Shown in pieces: positions 49,901 through 60,500 of a stretch of DNA of 64,000 nucleotides. Each line of letters opens with the position of its first letter. Position 1 is the stretch's first letter. The stretch covers positions 3,139,001 to 3,203,000 of the forward strand of contig NC_134878.1 in the NCBI RefSeq assembly GCF_041734735.1, written 5' to 3'. Origin of the DNA: Babylonia areolata. Its lineage: Eukaryota; Mollusca; Gastropoda; Neogastropoda; Buccinidae. A program made the translations under genes and the position numbers. Below the pieces are notes generated by a model, which saw nothing but the letters and a program-made list of their open reading frames with translations, was not told where the DNA came from and did not search any database.

Positions 49901-52900
49901 TTTGAAACATAATAGCTCTGCCTTGGTCATTTGGGGATTTCTATGTGACTGATAGTTTTGAAACATAATAGTTCTGCCTTGGTCATTTGGGGATTTCTTT
50001 GTGGCTGATAGTTTTGAAACATAATAGCTCTGCCTTGGTCATTTGGGGATATCTTTGTGCTGGCTTTTAGTTGCCAGATCTTAATCCAGAATATAAGTGT
50101 ACGCATTTTATCTGGCAAGTGAAACATTTTCTGTTTCAATATCATCAGCTGAACTTGGGTTGTTTTTTTCCCCTATGAAGTCTGAAGCAAAATGACTGAA
50201 TTCCACATGAGTGGTTGTTTATGCCACGGAAAAGAACCACAAGACATGAGATATAAATCACTGCCTTTTACAAACCAAACAAAAGAAAGATTGATAAGTA
50301 CAAGAATCATTGCAGTTATGTTGATAGTTTTAACTTGCCCATTTGCACTGGCAACAGTCTGTGTGGTGTGGTGATCACATCAGATCTTAACTCAATGCTA
50401 CAGTGATGTCCAGGTTTCTTGAGGTTGTGGCTTGTGTGTCTGGCTTTCGACTTCCAACAGCCTGGCACAGTTTTGTAAAAACGGCACTTAACCAGTTGAG
50501 TGCCAGTAAGACATCAGCTGACGTCCTACAGAAAGTTGCCATAGTGCCTATAAGACGTCCATTGACATCCTGCATGTATTCCGATTTTTCCTTCATTGGA
50601 GTTTGGTTCACTTCACATAAACAGACTCTGAACTATTTGTTTGATGTGCCTGGATTATAAAAATACTATTTAAATGAACCTACATCAAGTAGAAGACCCC
50701 TTTTTAATTGATAATGATTTGCTAACTGAGCATGTGATACGCACATGGAAAAGGGAGTTGCATCATTTACAGAAGAGGCACTGAAAACTGTGTCCAGTAA
50801 AGGGCGTGTTCACAGTCAGCAGATGTACACAATTCCAAAAGCTGTGCTTGTGATAATGTACAGCTATAGCGATGGAGAAGGATCTCTCTTGTCTGATGAT
50901 TGGTTTGAACACGAAGGTGATTGACGATGACAGTGATGAAACTGACAGCCTGTTCGGTGGTGATTCAGTTCATCTGTCCAGTCAGGCAGTGTTTCTGAAC
51001 AAGTGGAAGAGGAGGACAGGGAGAGGAGTGATGTAAGATGATAGATCGAATGCCAGCCATAGGTTATGAAGGGGGCTTGGCAGTTGGACGCCTGTGTACT
51101 CACATTTCAGTTACTCACATTTCAGTGCAGACTGCAGGAAATCGACAACTGCCAGTGCTCCATGGTTTTCAGGAAATGCAGGATTGAACCCGCACTGGAC
51201 GTGAAACACATGCTTTTTGTTTTTAATGCTTTTTTTTCTGCTGAATCAGATGGTTGACTTGTTTGAAGAGGTGGCAAGCCGGATGCACAACAGACACTTT
51301 AATTGGCCCATGTGTAACTTGAAGGGAGTGAATGTCATCAAAGAACACCCTCTCACTTGTGAAAGCTCTTAGCTGTTGAAAAGCTTGCCAGCTTACTTTC
51401 TGAGATCATCATTGACCTTTTACATTGATTCTAACCACCTTTGCCATTGTTAGGACAGTGATTCACTTACATATCTACGTGAGCTGTGATTTGTTTTTAT
51501 AAACTTATAGCTTGCTTTAATTTCTTCTACAGGTATAATCTCACAATATGCATGCTATTTCTAGCTGTATTTTGTTTCTTTTCTTTATGGGTGTCATTAT
51601 GTAGTGGTGGAAATAGACTTTTTTGTTGCACAAAAATTATTATCTTGACTTTAAATGCCTGAACAGTTGTCTACAATCAGCCTTTTCCTTCACAAAAACG
51701 TTCACTTTCTTTCTGTTATCTCCCATAGATTTAGTACTTGATTTTTTTTTTCATTACCCCTGAATCCTCAAAATTTCTGGGCAAGGGGAGAGAACTTTTT
51801 TTTCACAAAATTTTCTGGCACTCAACTGGTTAAAGAAATCACTTTTTAGAAAGAGAAGTGAGTACCAGACATCAAATGCTGATTAAATTAACCAAACTGG
51901 TTGGACAACTTTTAAAATGAAGAATAAATGACAAGGAAATGGACAGAGCTCTTGATGGGGGAAGATGGCAGAATGGTTGATGCACTGATCTGCCAGTACA
52001 ATGCCTGTGAATCCCTGCCAAGCCCATGCTACCAGGTTTGACTGGAAGATCAAACTGAGCATCCATGCATTTGTATGAGACAGTAAAAAGAGGTCCTGTG
52101 TGCAGAACTCACTTTGTGCTCTGAAAAAGAACCCATGGCAACATGTCCTCTGGCAAAATTCCTTGGAAGAAATCCACTCTGATAAGTACGCAAATGTATG
52201 CACTCAAAGCATGACAAAGCACGTTGGTTTCAGTTACAGTTTGAAGGAAAAACACCACACCTGCTGCAGAAAACACCACACCTGCTGCAGAAAACACCAC
52301 ACCTGCTGCAGAAAACGGGTCACAATGCACCACACCTGCTGCAGAAAACAGGTCACTATGCACCATACCTGCTGCAGAAAACAGGTCACTATGCACCACA
52401 CCTGCTGCAGAAAACAGGTCACAATGCACCACACCTGCTGCAGAAAACAGGTCACTATGCACCACACATGCTGCAGAAAACACCACACATGCTGCTACAG
52501 AAAACACCACATCTGCTGCAGAAAACACCACACATGCTGCAGAAAACACCACACATGCTGCAGAAAACACCACACATGCTGCTGCAGAAACACCACACCT
52601 GCTGCAGAAAACACCACACATGCTGCAGAAAACACCACACATGCTGCTGCAGAAAACACCACACCTGCTGCAGAAAACACCACACATGCTGCAGAAAACA
52701 CCACACATGCTGCTACAGAAAACACCACACCTGCTGCAGAAAACACCACACATGCTGCAGAAAACACCACACATGCTGCTGCAGAAAACACCACACCTGC
52801 TGCAGAAAACACCACACATGCTGCTGCAGAAAACACCACACATGCTGCAGAAAACACCACACATGCTGCAGAAAACACCACACATGCTGCAGAAAACACC

Positions 52901-54490
52901 ACACATGCTGCTGCAGAAAACACCACACCTGCTGCAGAAAACACCACACATGCTGCAGAAAACACCACACATGCTGCTGCAGAAAACACCACACCTGCTG
53001 CTACAGAAAACACCACACCTGCTACAGAAAACACCACACCTGCTACAGAAAACACCACACCTGCTACAGAAAACACCACACATGCTGCTACAGAAAACAC
53101 CACACCTGCTGCAGAAAACACCACACCTGCTGCAGAAAACACCACACCTGCTGCAGAAAACACCACACATGCTGCTGCAGAAAACACCACACCTGCTACA
53201 GAAAACACCACACATGCTGCTGCAGAAAACACCACACATGCTGCAGAAAACACCACACATGCTGCTGCAGAAAACACCACACCTGCTGCAGAAAACACCA
53301 CACATGCTGCAGAAAACACCACACATGCTGCTACAGAAAACACCACACCTGCTGCAGAAAACACCACACATGCTGCAGAAAACACCACACATGCTGCTGC
53401 AGAAAACACCACACCTGCTGCAGAAAACACCACACATGCTGCTGCAGAAAACACCACACATGCTGCAGAAAACACCACACCTGCTGCAGAAAACACCACA
53501 CATGCTGCAGAAAACACCACACATGCTGCTGCAGAAAACACCACACATGCTGCTGCAGAAAACACCACACCTGCTGCAGAAAACACCACACATGCTGCAG
53601 AAAACACCACACATGCTGCTGCAGAAAACACCACACCTGCTGCTACAGAAAACACCACACCTGCTACAGAAAACACCACACCTGCTACAGAAAACACCAC
53701 ACCTGCTACAGAAAACACCACACATGCTGATACAGAAAACACCACACCTGCTGCAGAAAACACCACACCTGCTGCAGAAAACACCACACATGCTGCAGAA
53801 AACACCACACATGCTGCTGCAGAAAACACCACACCTGCTGCAGAAAATACTGCAGAAAACACCACACCTGCTGCAGAAAACACCACACATGCTGCAGAAA
53901 ACACCACACCTGCTGCAGAAAACACCACACCTGCTGCAGAAAACACCACACCTGCTGCAGAAAATACTGCAGAAAACACCACACATGCTGCAGAAAACAC
54001 CACACCTGCTGCAGAAAACACCACACCTGCTGCAGAAAACACCACACATGCTGCAGAAAACACCACACCTGCTGCAGAAAATACTGCAGAAAACACCACA
54101 CCTGCTGCAGAAAACACCACACCTGCTGCAGAAAACACCACACCTGCTGCAGAAAACACCACACATGCTGCAGAAAACACCACACATGCTGCAGAAAACA
54201 CCACACATGCTGCAGAAAACACCACACATGCTGCAGAAAACAGGTCCATACACTGCACCACACCTGCTGCAGAAAACAGAAAAATGTGCTTGTGCCTGAA
54301 CCATTTCCCAACACATGAATCCTTGACAGCCTCCCTAGACTGAAATGAAAAATGATTAAATCTTACTTTTAAGAAATGGTAGAATACATTAAAGAATAGT
54401 TAAGAGAAATATATACGCAGAGGGCAAAGATTGATATATATATATGCACACACACACACACGCACACACACACACACATGCACGCACACA

Positions 54491-54525
<35 letters not shown>

Positions 54526-57500
54526 GTTTATACAGCGTTGACAGGAACAAGGTGATTGATATCTGATGACAGGAGCAGCACCAGCACCTGCCATCACCAC
54601 CAGCTTCCCCCCTGCCATTCCCTCCTCCTCCTCCAACACCAGTTGTCCTGGGGGGGTTCACCTGGGGGCGTCAGTCTCCACTGCTCTTGGCTCAGCGTCA
54701 GCGGACTTCAGATCTCCGGCAGGGGCAGAGGGCTTCAAGTTCGGATCCTCCTCTTCTACTTCTACTGCCTTCAGTGCCACAGGAAGTTCCAGACTGGCAA
54801 CATCAACTACAGAGACTGAGGCCTCAGGTTTCATGTTTGGGAAATCAACACCAGACAATTCCCAAACTGTGGCCTCTTCAGGTTTTACGTTTGGGAAATC
54901 AACACCAGACAATTCCCAAACTGTGGCCTCTTCAGGTTTTACGTTTGGGAAATCAACACCAGACAATTCCCAAACTGTGGCCTCTTCAGGTTTCACGTTT
55001 GGGAAATCAACGCCAGACAATTCCCAGATTGTGGCCTCTTCAGGTTTCACGTTTGGGAAATCAACACCAGATAGTTCCCAAACTGTGGCCTCTTCAGGTT
55101 TCACGTTTGGGAAATCAACACCAGATAGTTCCCAAACTGTGGCCTCTTCAGGTTTCACGTTTGGGAAATCAACGCCAGACAATTCCCAGACTGTGGCCTC
55201 TTCAGGTTTCACGTTTGGTGTCCAGCGTGAGAGGAAGGACTCTGCAGCAAGAAATGATGCTGGTGAAGTGACTTCCACTGAGACTTCAGTCATAGACAGC
55301 TGTACAACAAACACCTGCAACAGAGTGTCTCTTGTGTCAGGAGGTGACAGGATGTGTCACAGTGTGTCTGACGATGCCGCTCCATCGTCGTCAGGGGCAG
55401 CTCACTCCACATCTCCAGGCTGCTCTCAGTTCAGCAGGACCACACACAGTCAGAGTTCACCCCCCTTTGTTTTTGGCTCCAGTGTGTCCACAGAAGTGAC
55501 CTTAAATGGCAGCAACTCCTGTGAAAAACAGAGCACAGGCCAGAAAACATCCTCAACAAACAGTGGCTTCATCTTTGGAGGGACGGCGAAGGCCCCTTCA
55601 ACAAGTCAGAATGGACATCATTTATTTGCCCCCAGTTCTGTGGGTTCCACAGGCTTTGTGTTTGGTGCTTCAGGTGGTTCAGGCTTTGTGTTTGGTGCTT
55701 CAGGTGGTTCAGGCTTTGCCAGCAGCAGGTCTGGTGAGTCAGGTGTTGTGACCAGGCCCCATTCAGGGCAGCATGGGAGTGCACTCTTTTCCTCGCCCGC
55801 CATGTCCACTGTCAACGGGGATAATGGAGCGAAGGAGACTGGTACATTGGGGGAGGTGTCAGCTGTTAACGGGGACACAGGAGTGTCTGACAATGGTACA
55901 GTCCAGGGTGGGGGTTTTTTGGGGGGGTTTTTTTTGGAGGGAGGGATGTGGGGTGGGGGTTAATTTTTTTTTTACCTTTGTTTTGATTTTATGATTGAAG
56001 TCAGTAATTCAGTCAGAAAGCAGGAAAAACATGGTGAAACAAATATTTAATAGATCATCAGATAATCCAGCACCCAGGAGGATCTTTCTGATTAACTTGT
56101 ACAAAATACCAAACATTGTGGGCTTGTGTAGAGTGTTTGTTGAAGAATACTAAGTGCGAAGCTGTAGAATACTAAGTGTGAAGTTGCAGAATATTAAGTG
56201 TTTGTTGAAGAATACCAAGTGTGAAGCTGTAGAATAGTAAGTGTGAAGCTGTAGAATACTAAGTGTGAAGCTGAAGAGTACTAAGTGTTTGTTGAAGAAT
56301 GCTAAGTGTTTGTTGAAGAATGCTAAGTGTTTGTTGAAGAATATTAAGTGTGAAGCTGCAGAATACTAAGTGTGGTGCTGTAGAATACTAAGTTTGTTGA
56401 AGAATACTAAATATGAAGCTGTAGAATAGTAAGTGTTAAGCTGTAGAATATTAAGTGTTTGTTGAAGAATACTCAGCTTGATACTAAGTGTGAAGCTGTA
56501 GAATACTAAGTGTTTGTTGAAGAATACTGAGTGTGAAGCTGTAGAATACTTAGTGTTTGTTGAAGAATACTAAGTGTGAAGCTGTAGAATACTGTCTGTT
56601 GAAGAATACTAAGTGTGAAGCTGTAGAATACTAAGTGTGGATCTGTAAGCCAAAGTGTCAAAGAATACTAAGTGTGAAGCTGTAAGCCACAGAGTCAAAG
56701 AATACTAAGTGTGAAGCTGTAGAATAGTAAGTGTGAAGCTGTAAGCCACGGTGTCAAAGAATACTAAGTGTGAAGCTGTAGAATAGTAAGTGTGAAGCTG
56801 TAAGCCACGGTGTCAAAGAGTACTAAGTGTGAAGCTGTAGAATAGTAAGTGTGAAGCTGTAAGCCATGGAGTCAAAGAATACTATGTGTGAAGCTGTAAG
56901 CGATGGAGTCAAAGAGTACTATGTGTGAAGCTGTAAGCCACAGTGTCAAAGAATACTAAATGTGAAGCTGTAGAATACTAAGTGTGAAGCTGTAAGCCAT
57001 GGAGGCAAAGAGTACTATGTGTGAAGCTGTAAGCCACGATGTCAAAGAATACTAAATGTGAAGCTGTAGAATACTAAGTGTGAAGCTGTAAGCCAGGGAG
57101 TCAGAATACTAAGTGTGAAGCTGTAAGCCATGGAGTCAAAGAGTACTATGTGTGAAGCTGTAAGCCACGGTGTCAAAGAATACTAAATGTGAAGCTGTAG
57201 AATACTAAGTGTGAAGCTGTAAGCCATGGAGTCAGAATACTAAGTGTGAAGCTGTAAGCCATGGAGTCAAAGAATACTAAGTGTGAAGCTGTAAGCCAGG
57301 GAGCCAGAATACTAAGTGTGAAGCTGTAAGCCAGGGAGGCAGAAAGCAGCATGTCAGAAATAGAAGTCAGGTTTTTTTGTTTTTTTTGGGTTTTTTAAAG
57401 TTAGATTTGGGTTTTGTAGTCTCCCCATTAGCCAGACTCTAGTTGGGATTAAAGTAGAAAGCAGTTCACAAGATGTGTACACTTTAGTCAAGTTATGATT

Positions 57501-60500
57501 AGGACAAAGCCATTTTTTAATGTTCATTTGCTAAGACCTTGCCTTTTTTTTTCTTTTTCTTTTTTAAATATTGATTGTTGAACAAAATTTCATCTTGGCC
57601 AAAGCATTTAAGGAAAAAGATCTTTTTTGCTGAGAGCTAGCTCCGCCCCCATCCCCCTTGCTGTGAAGGGTATATTTCTCAAGAAAAACACATGTAGTCC
57701 AGTTCCACATAATGTCATCAAAAAATGCACACAAAAGGAAAAAAAAGAAAGGAGAAAATCAGAATTCATCAAAAACCAGTGGAGCATTACGCAGTAGAGT
57801 ATAATTCAAGGAGTGTACATAAATACTCATAGGTTCACTTCACATATATCATTCATTTGTCATTATTCAAGGGATTAGCTAAGAGCTATCTTGAATCCAA
57901 AAAAATATATATTCATAATATTGGTAAAATCATTTGTAAGGTCAAATGGTTTTGGTTTTTGTGGTGTGTGTGTTTGGAACAGATACGACTTGTGACACAT
58001 TGCAGGTGTGGGTCCAGCCGACGTGACGACGCCCCCACTGACCAGCTCCAAGCCTGCTGATGATGGTGGGGAGCCCTTCACCTTCGCCACACCCACAGCC
58101 GTCACCAGCAGTGCTGTGGCCTTCAACTTTGGACAGCTGTCAAAAGGTCTGCTGGTCTTCAGCATATTTAGCAATGGAGGAAGGTGGCAGAATGGTGAAG
58201 ATGCTTATCTGCCAATACAGTGCCTGCTGGGATCTGGGTTCAAATCCTGGCCTTTCCCTTTCTCCCAAGTTTGACTGGAAAAATCAAACTGAGAGTCTGG
58301 TCATTGCGATGAGATGATAAACCAAGGTCTGGTGTGAAGCACACACTTGACACACTGAAAAAGAACCCATGGCAACATAAATGTTATACTCTGGCAAAAT
58401 TCTACAGAAGAAATCCTTTCTGATAGACTCTGTATAATACACAGCTATATATTCATGCACTCAGGGCTTGACAAAGTGTGTTTGGTCATGCTGCTGATCA
58501 GGCATCGGCCTACCACAGTAGTGGTTGTGCACATATGGATTTGTCTGAACACAGTGATGCTTCTTGAGAAAACAAACTGAAACTTTTTTCTTTTTTTAAA
58601 GTTAAAAACAAAATTTGCAAAGACATGTATACTATACAGAGAATTATGAACAAACAGTAGCATTCACTTTTGTGATAAAAAAAACACATGACATAACCAA
58701 AGTAGAATATAGAAAGCAGCAAAGCACGAACAACAATATCCAACAACAACAAAACAAAACAAAACGAAAAAAACAAAACAAAAAAAACTTCTCCAATCAT
58801 TCAATCAATCAGTGTTTACGCATTATTGATTGCAGTAGTGATGATGATTTAAGATGATATTAATAATAAAGAGACCAGTTGTAGCATAGCAATATCATCA
58901 ATCATGTCAACTATTACAGTAATGGCATCAAGGATGAGGCGAAAGAGAGTGGTGGCATTGCAATATAATAAAGAGCAATGGGTATACCACATCTACATTA
59001 TTGGAAAAGAAACTTACAATTGTAAAGACAAACAACAATAAAAAAATTTTGAAAAAAAAGAAGATAATAGTAATAAGATAAAACAAATGAATCAATAAAT
59101 GAATATGATAAAAATAAAAACCTGTCAGTACAAGTAAGGACTATTATACAGAATAGTAATTATGGAACAGGCAAAATTGTGATTAGGTAACAGTTTCCAT
59201 AATTGGAAGGTAACTGTTCCACTTTGTATGAAAAGCATGATGGTTCATCAGTATATATAAGATGCATGTTCCTCGATTTTGTGTCTGAATCTGAGCTGTG
59301 TTTTAAATGCATTGAGTTGTGGTTGTTGTTTATTGATTTTGCATTTGTACAAGTTTTTGGCAAGTAAAATAATAAAATAAAAAATGTCATCTGTAGCAAA
59401 TGTGTGTTTCCAAATAAAATAAGTTCTTCACATAATTGGGCATTGTATAAATTTTTGCATTTGTTATTAATATCAGTTTGTAAAGTATTCCAAAATCCTT
59501 GCACAATCTCACATCTCCAAAAAAGTTGTTTCAGTGGTTTTTGGATGTGATCCACAGAAGCTACATTTATCATTATCAGATATATTCATCTGTTTCAGTG
59601 ATCTGTATGTTGTAATAATCCTATGAACTATTCTTATTTGAAACCATTTTAAGTTTACATCACATATTTTGTAAAATGTCTGTTTCCAGTTAATGTTCAG
59701 TTGCAACAAATCGTTCCATTTGTTACAGCATTTAGGAGTCATATTGTTTTTAACTAAAGTGTTGTAATAAACTTTTGTTCCTTTTTTCACTGAATATATC
59801 AGTTGTAATGATTTTCTCGTCTGTAAAGCAATGCCATTATCAATTTCAATGTTCAGGTTTTTTTATATAATTTCTAACTGACCTCATGTAACCATTTAAA
59901 GTAAGAAAATTTGTTATATTTCCATGCTTTTGACTAAAATCTTCATAGGAAAGGAAACAACTGTCCCCATGCACTTGAGAAATATTCCAGACCCCCTTTT
60001 CCATCCAATTAACAAACGGAAACTTAAGCAAAGGATAGCCACAGCACATCATTGTGGTATATAGTTAGTCTATTGTTTGTGTATGGAGTCATGATTTGGA
60101 TGAATTGAAAGCCTGTTCTGAGATTGAATGTGTGAGTTGTGTGAAATGAGACCTAAAATAGAAACAAAGGAATCATTTTAACTGGCTGCATACTGTCCAC
60201 ACTCACTCACCTTCTGCACATGTATGAAACAACACTAGTGTCAGCAGGAACAGGCTGTGTTATGCATTTGCAACATGCTTGGTGTATTCAGAGCATACCC
60301 ACACAGACTGCTACCCCTCTTACACCACACCAGCTGAAGCACGCACATACATAACATTTCAGCCAAAGCCTTAACCCATGACTCCTGCAGCTGTTTGTGA
60401 TTCTGGCAATTACCGTTGTCTACATAAAAATCAAAAATTATATTGATGCTCAAAAGTATGTAAAAGAATATTTTTTCTTGAAGGAAAATGCACAGAGAAT

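Noticed and set aside
52100-54343. Open frames of 735 and 747 codons on opposite strands (AENTTPAAENTTHA-type repeats)
   Set aside because: They come from a 21/24-bp stop-free minisatellite; several frames are equally open, and the NUP153 exons on either side do not use them.
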